Of a stretch of 32,280 nt of DNA, positions 1 to 9,700 are shown piece after piece. Made by a program: the position numbers and the translations under genes. The stretch is from Deltaproteobacteria bacterium. Its GTDB lineage: Bacteria > UBA10199 > DSSB01. The notes under the pieces are model-generated. The model worked only from the letters and a program-made list of their open reading frames with translations, was not told the origin of the DNA and made no database searches. How positions within the stretch are numbered: position 1 is the first letter of the stretch; each line of letters opens with the position of its first letter. Where the stretch lies: the NCBI GenBank assembly GCA_020853015.1, contig JADYZQ010000128.1:1-32280 (forward strand), written 5' to 3'.

Positions 1-2
1 CC

Positions 3-266
3 GCCGACACCGCGCAGAATCCCGTGAAGCTGCTCTTCAACGACGCGGCCTTCAAGCCCGAGGTGCAGATGAGCATGAAGGCCGACGTCGCCCACCGCTT
101 TTGGCACGGCAAGGTCAACCTGATCGCTGCGCTGACCCGGCGCGAGATGGTGGCGAAGGGGCCCATTCCCAAGATCTTGAAACTGCTGCCCGCCATCAAG
201 CCCGCCTACGACCTTTATCCGGAGTACTTGAAGGAAAAGGGCCTCGAGAACTTGATACTTAAATAG
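3..266 (+). CDS. SCP2 sterol-binding-domain-like protein, C-terminal fragment (gene begins upstream of window)
   Basis: Open frame from the window edge (ADTAQNPVKLLFNDAAFKPEVQMSMKADVAHRFWHGKVNLIAALTRREMVAKGPIPKILKLLP...) resembling the C-terminus of SCP2 domains; stop at 264-266. Confidence 0.6.
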   Translation, partial: ADTAQNPVKLLFNDAAFKPEVQMSMKADVAHRFWHGKVNLIAALTRREMVAKGPIPKILKLLPAIKPAYDLYPEYLKEKGLENLILK

Positions 267-389
267 CCCTTGATCGTCCCTTGTAAACAATTGTAATGGC
301 GTGCTTGACGCACCCAATAAGGTGCGCCAGGCGGTCTATTCGGATTTTTTGTTTTTGAAAATTTTGGATTTACTCATTCGGAGAGAAAA

Positions 390-1541
390 ATGCTCAATTA
401 CGACCTCACCCCCGAACAAGACATGCTTCGCAAGACCATCCGCGATTTCGCCGAGAAGGAAATCAAGCCTGTCCGCCAGAAGCTCGATGAGAAAGAAGAA
501 TTCAGCGTCGAGCTGACCAAAAAAATGGGGCAACTCGGCATGTTCGGCATGACGGTCGATCCGAAATGGGGCGGGCAGGGGCTGGATTACCTTTCCTATT
601 GCATCGCCGTGGAAGAGATCGCCCGCGTCGACGGCTGCCAGGCCGCGACGGTCGCCGCCGAAAATACCTTGGGCATCCTGCCGATCTACCGCTGGGGCAC
701 CGAGGAGCAGAAGAAGAAATACCTCCCCGAACTTTGCAGCGGCGAGAAGCTCTGGGGCTTCGGCCTGACCGAGCCCGACGCGGGCAGCGACGCCGGCAAC
801 AGCAAGACCAACGCGCGCCTCGAAAACGGCCAATGGGTCATCAACGGCAGCAAGATCTTCATCACCAATGCCGCCAATCCGATTACCGCTGGCGTTACCG
901 TTCAGGCCGTGACCGGGAGGGATGGCGACGGAAAGAAAGAGATCAGCTGCATCATCGTCGAGCAGGGCACGCCGGGCTACACCGCCCGCGAGATGCACAA
1001 GAAGCTGGTCTGGCGCAGCTCCAACACGGCAGAACTCTATTTCGAGGACGTGAAGGTCCCCGAGGGCAACCTGCTCGGCAAGCGCGGCGAAGGGTTCAAG
1101 ATGATGCTTTCGACTCTCGACCACGGCCGCCTCGGCATCGCCGCGATGGGCGTCGGCGGGGCCCAGGGCGCCTTCGAGGCCGCGCTCGACTACGCCAAGG
1201 TCCGCAAGACCTTCGGCGTCCCGATCTGCAAGCACCAGGCGATCGCCTTCAAGTTGGCCGACATGGCGATGGAGATCGAAGCGGCCCGCAACCTGCTCTA
1301 CAAGGCCTGCTGGCTCAAGGACCAAGGCCGTCCCTTCGGCAAAGAAGCCGCCATGGCCAAGCTCTACGCCTCGGAAGTGATGAACCGCGTCGTCAACCAC
1401 GCGGTCCAGATCTACGGCGGCTACGGACTGATGGAAGAATACCCCGTCGCGAAGTTCTTCCGCGACCAAAAGCTCCTCGAGATCGGCGAGGGCAGCAGTG
1501 AAGTGCAGCGGATCGTGATCTCGCGGCATCTGGGCTGCTGA
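390..1541 (+). CDS. acyl-CoA dehydrogenase
   Basis: 383 aa; motifs GFGLTEPDAGSDAGN, KIFITNA, RKTFGVPICKHQAIAFKLADM, QIYGGYGLMEEYPVAKFFRDQKLLEIGEGSSEVQRIVISRHL typical of acyl-CoA dehydrogenases. Confidence 0.95.
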   Translation: MLNYDLTPEQDMLRKTIRDFAEKEIKPVRQKLDEKEEFSVELTKKMGQLGMFGMTVDPKWGGQGLDYLSYCIAVEEIARVDGCQAATVAAENTLGILPIYRWGTEEQKKKYLPELCSGEKLWGFGLTEPDAGSDAGNSKTNARLENGQWVINGSKIFITNAANPITAGVTVQAVTGRDGDGKKEISCIIVEQGTPGYTAREMHKKLVWRSSNTAELYFEDVKVPEGNLLGKRGEGFKMMLSTLDHGRLGIAAMGVGGAQGAFEAALDYAKVRKTFGVPICKHQAIAFKLADMAMEIEAARNLLYKACWLKDQGRPFGKEAAMAKLYASEVMNRVVNHAVQIYGGYGLMEEYPVAKFFRDQKLLEIGEGSSEVQRIVISRHLGC

Positions 1542-1567
1542 TCGTTTAATAAAGCCTAAAATAGATC

Positions 1568-1734
1568 GTCCGGTGCGGGGCGCGGAGGGTGTTCCTCGGA
1601 GGCTTTTCCGACTGTTCGAGCGTCCTTAATGAGTCACTCTCATAAGTACCAACTGGATGCTTGGCACGACCATCTAATAAATCGCGAGTTTCGAAAAAGC
1701 CGGAGGGGAACACCCTCCGCGCCCCGCGCCGGAC
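1568..1734. repeat. 44-bp imperfect inverted repeat (1568-1611 / 1691-1734) flanking a 79-bp core
   Basis: Reverse complement of 1568-1611 aligns ungapped to 1691-1734 with 38/44 identities, including a perfect 21-nt core GGAACACCCTCCGCGCCCCGC; counted by hand. Confidence 0.8.
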
Positions 1735-1748
1735 GCACCGAAATTCTT

Positions 1749-4541
1749 CTACCGGCGCCTTCCCCGAAAATACTCCGAGAGATCGAAGAAGCCCGCCTCC
1801 CCCGCGACCCACTTAGGCACCCGCGCCCCCGCGGCCGCCTCCGCCGCCACGTGGTAGACACGCACGCGCGAGGTGTCGACGCCCAAGGCCTCCGCCTGGT
1901 CCAGCAGCTCGCGGGTGCGCGCGGGCGGGATGTGGATCGGCGGGACGCCGCCTTCGATCAAAAAAACCGGCGGCGGGCGCTGCCCCTTCGAGGCCATCAG
2001 CAGGGCGTTGTGGCGCAGGATCTGCTGCGCGCGGCCCACGCTGAGCAGGGGCGGCTCGAGCGCCTGGGCCTGCGTGTGCCGCCAGATGTCGACGTGGTCG
2101 GCGAAGGTGTCCCCGGTGAAGGAAACCACCAGGCGGCCGCGCCGGGCATCGGGCCGGTCGTAGATTTCGAAGCCGATCGTCGGGACGGGATGGAAGGAAT
2201 ATTCGGGCCGCAGGTGCAGGCCCAGGACCTCGGAAAAGCTCTGCGGGTAGATCGGCGAGAAGCTCCACTCTCCGCCCAGCTCGCCCAAGGCCTGGGCGTA
2301 TTGCCGCTGCAGCATCCGGAAGATGGTCGGGGTGGTGTAAAATTTCAGCTCGGGCAGGGCGGCGCGCAGCTGGGGGACGGCGTTGCCGTAGTGGTCGGTG
2401 TGGCCGTGGGTCAGCAGGACGCCGTCGATCGAGGACAAGGGCAGCCGCATGGCGCGGAAATACTCCAAGGTGCTCGAGGGCGGGTCGACGATCACCGTCT
2501 TGCCGCGATTCCAGATCATGAAGCCGCTGGTCTCCTCGCGGGGCGTGAAGCCGTGGCCGGTGCCGATCGGCCAAAGGGCCGGGCGCCCCTCGTTCAGGAC
2601 GCGGCGCCGGGCGTCGCGGGCCGCGGGCTCCGGCCGCGGCGCGGCGGGGGGCGAGGGCAGCGGGAAGCTCGAGAGGTCGACGACGCCCAGGGAGGCGCCG
2701 CCGTCCAGGATCTCGTAGCGGCCCGTATTCAATTTTCTCACCACGACCTCGCCCCAGGCGAATTCCCCGGCCTCGTTAAGGTGTTCGATCTTTCGTAGCG
2801 CCTCGGGCTCGGCCGCGGGGAAGCCGCGACGGATCTCCTCGCCCATGCGCGGCGGCGCGGCGGCGCCCGGGGCGTATTCGCGCAGGACCTGCTCGGTGAG
2901 GTCGGTTTCGCGGGGGCCCAGGTAGGAGAGGTCGAGGAATTCCCGCAGCCGCCGCGCGGTCGGCGCGTCCTGCGTCACCAGGGTCGTCTCGAGGCCCCGC
3001 GTGACGAAGTACATGTATTGCATGAAGTCGGCGGGCAAGAGCCCGTCGTGGCGCGCGACGTAGTCCAGGTCGAAGACGTAGAGGGTGGGCAAGAGCCGCT
3101 TGACTTCCTCGCGCTGCAAGCGTCCGCCGCCGGCCTGGAGGAAGATCTCGAAGGCGTCCTTATTCGTCCACATCGGGACTCCGAGCTGCAGCCAGCCCTG
3201 CGAGGTTTGGACCATCACGCCGCCGCGGGGCAGGGCGCGCAGCCGGTCTGCGGGCACCGTCGTGCGCGGGACCTCGAGGATCGCGACACCGTTGGTATTC
3301 GCCGGCGAGTCGTTCGGCAAGAGAGGTTCCTTGCCGCCCCCCCGGCCCCGCCCGGAGGCCGACATCGCGAAACTCGTCCATTCCCCGACCTGCGAACCGC
3401 GATCCGCTGCGGGTCTCATGCCTGCGAGGGCGCCTTGCGGCGCGAGTTCGAGGAGGCCGGGGCGGGGCGGACGGGGGAGGCGCGCCAACAGCCCCGCTTG
3501 CGCGTCGAGGCCCCGTTCCCAGGCGGCGAAGCGCGGGCCGAAGGCGTGGCGGGTGAGATTTCCCGCGACGTGGAATTGCAGCAGCAGCGCGAGGGAATCG
3601 ACCAGGGTCGTGGCGCCGTCGTGAGCGGGGCGGAGGCCGGCGTATTGCTCGAGCGTATGTCCGAGGAGGATGCCGGACAGCATCCCCGTTTGCTGGAACA
3701 ATGCCTGTAGGGGCCCTTCGCGAACGGCCCCTACGGACCCCGCGATATTGCGATAGCTCGCCCCGCTGGCCCATCCCCCCAAACGCAAGGCACCTAACAA
3801 TAGGTAACTCGAAGCAATATCCCGCCCCCAGGCCGAGGCGTTTCCCTCCTGCCGATGTCCCAGCGTGGCACCCGCCAAGCGCCCCGCGATGACGAAGGCC
3901 GGCGCCTCGGCGGCAAAGCCCGCGAGCGAAGCAAAGCGGCCCGCGCCCAAGACCCGCGTGAAGAGGCCCGGGCTGGAGGCCCCCGCGAGCCGCGACAAGG
4001 TCGCCAGCCGCGTCACGCGGTACACCGCGCCCGCCGCGCCCATGGCGAAGAGGGCGCCGGGCTCGCTGGCTTGGTGGGCGAGGTTGCGGAGGAGGAACTC
4101 GGCGCGGGGGCCGAAGGCGCCGCGGCCGAGCAAAGCGTCGAGTTCTCTTTCTGCGCGACGCTGCAGGGGCCCTTCGCGAACGGCCCCTACGATTACGGCA
4201 AAAACCTCGACGGCCGATTCCAAGCGACCGTTCCGCTCCTGCCGGATGCCAAAATTTAACAGGGATTCAAAAAAAAGACTGGGATCCGTCTCCGCCCGCA
4301 GCGCCGCCAGTTCTCGGCGATCCGTTTGGGAGAGGCCGCCGCGCGAGCGCCCCTCCAGCTGCGCGAGGATCCGCCCGCGCTGGACGCCGAAATCCGTCTC
4401 AGCGGAAGCCTTGCCCGCAGGCGTGGCGGCGGCCCCGTGCCCGAAAAGCCCCTCCGGTCCCGGCGCCGTCCTTGGAAAGCCGATCGTCACTCTTACCTCG
4501 CTCGAAAAACCGCTTTCTAGGTACTGCTTAGGGTGGAACAA
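1749..4541 (-). CDS. large protein with C-terminal metallo-beta-lactamase-fold hydrolase domain and alanine/glycine/leucine-rich N-terminal region
   Basis: 930 aa; C-terminal LLTHGHTDHYGN (HxHxDH), YTTPTIFRMLQRQYA, HPVPTIGFEIYDR, SFTGDTF, FLIEGGVPPIHIP. TTG start as in the ORF track; a downstream GTG start is possible. Confidence 0.8.
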   Translation of the reverse strand: MFHPKQYLESGFSSEVRVTIGFPRTAPGPEGLFGHGAAATPAGKASAETDFGVQRGRILAQLEGRSRGGLSQTDRRELAALRAETDPSLFFESLLNFGIRQERNGRLESAVEVFAVIVGAVREGPLQRRAERELDALLGRGAFGPRAEFLLRNLAHQASEPGALFAMGAAGAVYRVTRLATLSRLAGASSPGLFTRVLGAGRFASLAGFAAEAPAFVIAGRLAGATLGHRQEGNASAWGRDIASSYLLLGALRLGGWASGASYRNIAGSVGAVREGPLQALFQQTGMLSGILLGHTLEQYAGLRPAHDGATTLVDSLALLLQFHVAGNLTRHAFGPRFAAWERGLDAQAGLLARLPRPPRPGLLELAPQGALAGMRPAADRGSQVGEWTSFAMSASGRGRGGGKEPLLPNDSPANTNGVAILEVPRTTVPADRLRALPRGGVMVQTSQGWLQLGVPMWTNKDAFEIFLQAGGGRLQREEVKRLLPTLYVFDLDYVARHDGLLPADFMQYMYFVTRGLETTLVTQDAPTARRLREFLDLSYLGPRETDLTEQVLREYAPGAAAPPRMGEEIRRGFPAAEPEALRKIEHLNEAGEFAWGEVVVRKLNTGRYEILDGGASLGVVDLSSFPLPSPPAAPRPEPAARDARRRVLNEGRPALWPIGTGHGFTPREETSGFMIWNRGKTVIVDPPSSTLEYFRAMRLPLSSIDGVLLTHGHTDHYGNAVPQLRAALPELKFYTTPTIFRMLQRQYAQALGELGGEWSFSPIYPQSFSEVLGLHLRPEYSFHPVPTIGFEIYDRPDARRGRLVVSFTGDTFADHVDIWRHTQAQALEPPLLSVGRAQQILRHNALLMASKGQRPPPVFLIEGGVPPIHIPPARTRELLDQAEALGVDTSRVRVYHVAAEAAAGARVPKWVAGEAGFFDLSEYFRGRRR
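3705..3735. repeat. 31-nt palindromic repeat copy 1, inside the MBL gene (CTGTAGGGGCCCTTCGCGAACGGCCCCTACG)
   Basis: 30/31 identical to 4161-4191; palindrome GTAGGGGCC-C-TTCGCGAA-C-GGCCCCTAC with a single mismatched pair. Confidence 0.85.
4161..4191. repeat. 31-nt palindromic repeat copy 2, inside the MBL gene (CTGCAGGGGCCCTTCGCGAACGGCCCCTACG)
   Basis: 30/31 identical to 3705-3735; same reading frame (peptide VGAVREGPLQ in both places). Confidence 0.85.
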
Positions 4542-4601
4542 GGCCTTGTCGCGGGCCGCTCGAGAAGGTTGTGAGAAAAGGAATGGAACGCCGCGTCAGA
4601 G

Positions 4602-5501
4602 CTAGAGTTTTTTCAGGTAGAACTCGTTGGAGGAGAGGGGGGCGGGGTCCCCCGGCAGCTGGAAGACCCAGCGGAATTTGCCGTAACTGGGCCCCTGGCC
4701 GGCACCCTCGCATTGCAGGCTGGCGGCCGGGAGGCGGAATTCCTGGGTTCCGGTTTCGGCGACCGGGCAGGCGATCCATTTCCCGCGCCGGAACAGCTCG
4801 AGCCTAAGACCCTGCACCCGGTCGGGGGAGAGGCCCTCGGGGAGCGTCCAGGTGAAGAGGAGGGTCTCGCCGGGCAGGTAGTCGTTCTTGTCGCTGGTCA
4901 GTTGCACCGGGGTCTCGGGCCGCAGGACGCCCACCAATTTGCGCGTCCCGGCGCCTTCGCCCCAGCGGCGCACCGGCCCTACGTCGATGTGGATGAAGTC
5001 CATGGGGCCGTAGTAGCCGACGCCGCCTAGTCCCAAGCCCTGCAGATAATCGCGCAGGGTCTCCTCGCGGACCTCGTCGATGTGGATGTCGAGGGCCTGG
5101 CCTTTCGTATGGAGGCTGACGGGGCTCACCGCCCGGCCGCTCTTGAGGAGGCTCTCGTTGAATTCTTTACGGCGGTAGCCTGAGATGATCTCGACGGTGT
5201 CCGCCTGGAAGTGGTCTTGGAGGTGGTCGGCCAAGTCCAAGAGTCTCGGGTCGATGGGGGCCTGCGCGGAATTGTCGCGGGAGCGGAGCAGGGCGTTGAC
5301 CTGGCTCAGTCCTTCCGGGAGTATCTTTTCGCCATCGCGAAAGCGGATCTCGGCGAATTCATTCAAGTGATAGTTAAAGAGGCGGACCTGCCCGTCGCCC
5401 CGAGGGTAGGACTGGGCCGGCGAGGGGGAAGGGATCAGGGCCCACGCCAAGAGTAGTCCGATCGCCGCCGTCCGCCCGCCGCACCTGACGCGCCTCGTCA
5501 T
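4602..5501 (-). CDS. DUF882 / peptidase M15-like (YcbK/MepK-type) murein endopeptidase-like protein
   Basis: IISGYRRKEFNESLLKSGRAVSPVSLHTKGQALDIHIDEV...GVGYYGPMDFIHIDVGPVRRW; N-terminal signal peptide after MTRRVRCGGRTAAIGLLLAWAL. Track start is 5525; 5501 preferred. Confidence 0.85.
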   Translation of the reverse strand: MTRRVRCGGRTAAIGLLLAWALIPSPSPAQSYPRGDGQVRLFNYHLNEFAEIRFRDGEKILPEGLSQVNALLRSRDNSAQAPIDPRLLDLADHLQDHFQADTVEIISGYRRKEFNESLLKSGRAVSPVSLHTKGQALDIHIDEVREETLRDYLQGLGLGGVGYYGPMDFIHIDVGPVRRWGEGAGTRKLVGVLRPETPVQLTSDKNDYLPGETLLFTWTLPEGLSPDRVQGLRLELFRRGKWIACPVAETGTQEFRLPAASLQCEGAGQGPSYGKFRWVFQLPGDPAPLSSNEFYLKKL

Positions 5502-5597
5502 CAAGTTCTTGAATTCCCACAACATTTATGATCTCCCGCCGATACCCAAAGAAGAAGGGTTGCCGTGGGGGTATCTTGCGATTTTGAGGGGTGTGTT

Positions 5598-6659
5598 GTG
5601 AAGCGGAATCTGCTGAAATTCTTCCTGATTTTTCTAGGGCTCGCGGCCTTGGCCGCCTGCGGGGGCGGGGCGCCGCAGATCAGCGGCATCGTGGCCGTCG
5701 CCAATTTCGAGACCACGGCCTGCGTGAAGGCCGAAAAGACCATCCAAATCCGCAACAACGATTCCGAAGAGCCCCAACGGGTGCAGGGCGTGCACTTCGA
5801 GTTCGGCACCAATGATTTCGACAAGGAAGGCATTCGCCCCGAGACCCTGGAAGAGGGCGAGACCTACTTTCAGTTTTTCAAGGTGGAAGAGGTGACGGTC
5901 GGCAACGTCGTCAAACAAGCGGTCAATAATATGGTGACCGAGATGATCCTGCCGCCGGGCGGGGTCATGACCGTGAAGGTCAGCTACACGCCCAAGGTCA
6001 TCACCAAGGCCGAGACCTTCCACAACACCTACCTCGACATCGTCCTCAACGGGCCCAAGCTGGGCGTGATGCAGATCGAGCTGCGCGGCAAGGCCGCGAC
6101 CGCGGCGCCGGGCTGCACGACCGACGGTGGCACCGGACAAGAATTTGAAGTCACCGCCGTCAAGACCACGTTGAGCCATCAGGACAACGGCTCCAACGTC
6201 GTCACCGACCTGGATGTCGCCACCGCCGTGAGCGGCACGCTGAAGCTGAGCGAGGTCGAGGGCGGCAAGGTGAAGGTCCTTCCGGAAAATTGGCCCAAGA
6301 TCACCTTCCCGCTGCCGGCAGGCTCCCCGCTCACCGAGCTGGAGATCAAGCTGGCCGAAGAGACCGGTGAGGCCCCCTTCGGCGACGACGGCGTGCTTAC
6401 CTTCGAGGGCGTGGCCTTCTCGGGATCGAACGTCGTCAACCTCAGCGATCTCACCCTCACCACCGGGACCGTCACGATCGACAGCTCGAAGGCGCCCAAG
6501 GTGGTCGGCGGCACGATCAGCTTCGAGGGTTCGCCCTTGAACGACGCCGGCGAGATGAAGCTCGTCGTCGCCGCGCCGCTCACGGTGCCGCCCGTCGACA
6601 CCGTCGCCAAGGTCGGCGGCGGGGTGTTCGGCATGGAAATTACCTTGAAAAAGAAATAG
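5598..6659 (+). CDS. predicted lipoprotein of unknown function
   Basis: GTG start giving VKRNLLKFFLIFLGLAALAAC|GGG (lipobox LAAC); rest secreted and beta-rich. Confidence 0.75.
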   Translation: MKRNLLKFFLIFLGLAALAACGGGAPQISGIVAVANFETTACVKAEKTIQIRNNDSEEPQRVQGVHFEFGTNDFDKEGIRPETLEEGETYFQFFKVEEVTVGNVVKQAVNNMVTEMILPPGGVMTVKVSYTPKVITKAETFHNTYLDIVLNGPKLGVMQIELRGKAATAAPGCTTDGGTGQEFEVTAVKTTLSHQDNGSNVVTDLDVATAVSGTLKLSEVEGGKVKVLPENWPKITFPLPAGSPLTELEIKLAEETGEAPFGDDGVLTFEGVAFSGSNVVNLSDLTLTTGTVTIDSSKAPKVVGGTISFEGSPLNDAGEMKLVVAAPLTVPPVDTVAKVGGGVFGMEITLKKK

Positions 6660-6758
6660 CCCCGGGGCCTTGTTTCACTCTCCGCGATCCTCAATATTTA
6701 ATCGCGCCAGTATTTTGCCGAAGATGGGCAAATAACCTCAGATTTACTAAACGGCGGA

Positions 6759-9700
6759 TCAAGCCCGGGCCCGCTTCTCCTCGTCTTCCCACGCCGCCTC
6801 CGGCGCCTCCTCCAGCTCCTCGACGTGGTACTTCTTCCGCTCCAGCCACGCCAACAGGCTGTAGGCGCAGGGCACCACGAAGAGGGTGAGCAGGGTCGAG
6901 ATGAAGACGCCGCCGATGATGACCGTCGCCATCGGGACGCGGGTCTCCGAACCGGCGCCCAGTCCTAAGGCCGGAGGCACGGCCGCGGCCAGGGTCGCGA
7001 AGGAGGTCATCAGGACCGGCCGCAGGCGCTGCGGGCAGGCCGAGAGCAGGGCCGCCGTCTTGTCCAGGCCGGCCTCGCGGCGCTGGTTGGTGAAGTCGAC
7101 CAGCAGGATCGAGTTCTTCTTGACGATGCCCATCAGCAAGATCACGCCGATGAAGCTGTAAATATTCAGCGATTGGTTCGTCAGGTAGAGGGCCAGCCAG
7201 GCGCCGGAGACGCTGAAGGGCAGGGCCAGCAAGACCGTGAAGGGATGGATGAAGCTGTTGTACTGGCTGCCGAGCACCATGTAGGCCACGATGATGCCCA
7301 GGACCAAAACGAAGAGGAGGCTCTGGAAGGACTCCTTGAAGGTCTCGGCCGAGCCGCTCAACACCGTGCGGTAGCCGGCGGGCAGGGCCTCTTTGGCGAG
7401 CTTGTCGACCTCTTTGAGCGCCTCGTCCTGCGATTTGCCCGGGCCGACGTTGGCGAAGATGCCGATGGCGCGCTCGCGGTCCTTGCGGGTGATGCTCTTC
7501 AGGGTCTCGCGCTGCTTGATCGTCACCACGTCGCTCAGCTTGACCAGCTCGCCGCGCTGGTTGCGCACGTAAAGCCGGTCGATGTCCTTCGAGCTCTGCC
7601 GCGCGTCCTCTTCCAGGCGCACCCGGATGTCGTTGCGGTGGCCCGCTTCGGTGAACTTGCCCGTCTTGGCGCCGCCGATCATCGCATTGATGACACGCCC
7701 GATGTCCTCCACGCTGACCTGCCGCGCCTGGGCGGCGTCGCGGTTGGGCGTGATCTGGATCTCGGGCTGGCCGAATTGGTAATCGGTGTCGACGTCGACG
7801 AAGTAGGGGTTGCCCTTCATCTTCTTCATCAGGTCTTCCGAGACCTGGGTGAGTTTTTCCCAATCGGGACCGCGCACGGTGAACTCGACCGGAAATCCGC
7901 GCTGGGCGGTGAAGCCGCGGGTGGAGAGGTCTTGGATGACCACCTTCAGGTCGGGGAGGGTGTTCAGCTCCTCGCGGACCCGGGACATCAAGTCGGATTG
8001 CTTCAGCGGGCGCCCCAGCTTCGGGTCGATGGGCCGCTCCTTGGGGTCCTTGAGGGTGACGAAGACGATGCCGGTGTTGACCTCGCCGCCGCCGAAGCCG
8101 CCGACCGCGGCGAAATAACGCACCACCTCGGGGTGCTTGGAGATCATCGCCTCGGCCTGTTTCATCATGCCGTCGGTGTAGGCCAGCGAGGAGCCCAGCG
8201 GGGTCTGCAGGCGGATCAAGAACATGCTCTGGTCTTGGGCGGGGACGAACTCCTTCTTGACCTTCGGCAGCACCAGGAAGGAGGCGGCGAAGAGGGCGAC
8301 CGACACCAAGATCACCGACCAGCGCCAGTTCAGGCCGAATCTCAGGACCCTCTCGTAGACGCGGATCAGGCCGCCGAAGACGCCGTCGACCGCGCGGCCG
8401 AAGCGGTTTTGGTCGCCGTGCTTGACCTTCATGTAGGAGAGCCGCATCGGGGTCAGCGTCAGGGCCTCGATCAGCGAGAGTCCGACCGCGACTGCCATGG
8501 TGACGCCGAACTGGAAGAAGAACTTCCCGATGATCCCCTTCATGAAGATGACCGGGATGAAGATCGCGATGATTGCGAGCGTCGCCGCCACCGCCGCGCC
8601 GGTGATCTCGCGCGCGCCGTCCTTGGCCGCCTGCATCGGAGTCTTGCCCATCTCCTGGTGGCGGACGATGTTCTCCAAAATCATGATCGCGTCGTCGACC
8701 ACGATGCCGATCGCCAGGATCAGGCCGAGCATCGTGAAGTTGTTGATCGTGAAGCCCGCGAAATAGAGGAAAGTGAAGCTGCCGACGATCGAGACGGGGA
8801 TCGCCAGCAGGATGTTGAAGGTCGAGGTGAAGGAGGCCAGAAAGAGCAGGCAGACGATCGCCGTCAGGATGGCCGCCAGGACCAGCTCGTGCTGCAGGTC
8901 GTTGACGGTCTGCTTGATGAAGCGCGTCGAGTCGAAGTTCACCGCCAGCTTGAGGCCCTCGGGGAGGGTGGGGCGGATCTCGTCCATTTTCTTTTTCACC
9001 GCGTCGGCGACGGCCACGGCGTTGGAGCCGCGCTGCTTCTTGATCCCCAGGCCGACGGCGGTCAGGCCGTTGGTGCGGCTGATCCGGCGGATGTCGTCCA
9101 GGCCGGCCTCGACCCGGGCGACGTCGCGCATGTAGATCGGCTTGTAGATGGGCTGGCCGCCGCGGGTGCGGATGACGATGTTGCCGAACTCCTCGGGAGT
9201 GAAGACCTCGCCCATCGAGCGCAGGTTGTATTCCTTCTCCTGGGTCTCGATGCGGCCGGCCGGGATCTCGCGGTGCTCGCTCTGGACAGCGTCGATCACG
9301 TCCTGGACGGTCAGCTCCCAGGCGTCCAGTTTCTTGGGGTCGATCCAGATGCGCAGGTTGGGCTCGACGAAGCCGCTCAGCAGGACCTCGCCGACGCCGC
9401 TCACCGTCTGCATCTTGTCCTTGAGCTGGTCGCGGGCGTATTCCATCAGGAAACGCAGCGGCTTGTCCCCCGAAAGCGAGATCCACATGATGGGCTGGTC
9501 TTCCGGGTTGGTCTTGGTCACGATCGGCGGGTCGATGTCGGTGGGCAGCCGGTTCTGCGCCTGGGCGATCTTGGTCTGCACCTCCTGCAGGGCGACGTCG
9601 ATGTCGCGGTTCAATTCGAACTCGATCGTGATGTTGGCTTCCTCCTGCCGGGAGGAGGAGGTGATGTTGCGGATGCCCTGGATCGAGAGCACGGCGTCCT

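Noticed and set aside
306-329. Hairpin TGACGCACC-CAATAA-GGTGCGCCA after the first gene as a terminator
   Set aside because: One stem mismatch and the T-rich run begins about 15 nt further on; too weak to call.
336-1529. 397-aa ORF antisense to the acyl-CoA dehydrogenase (and 311-aa + strand alternative frame)
   Set aside because: Low-complexity translations overlapping a convincing enzyme gene.
1629-2798. 389-aa + strand ORF antisense to the MBL gene
   Set aside because: Arg/Gly/Ala-rich shadow frame; the minus strand carries the conserved MBL motifs.
6691-9486. 931-aa ORF on the same strand as the RND gene in another frame
   Set aside because: Arg/Pro/Gly-rich shadow translation of the RND gene with no recognisable domain.
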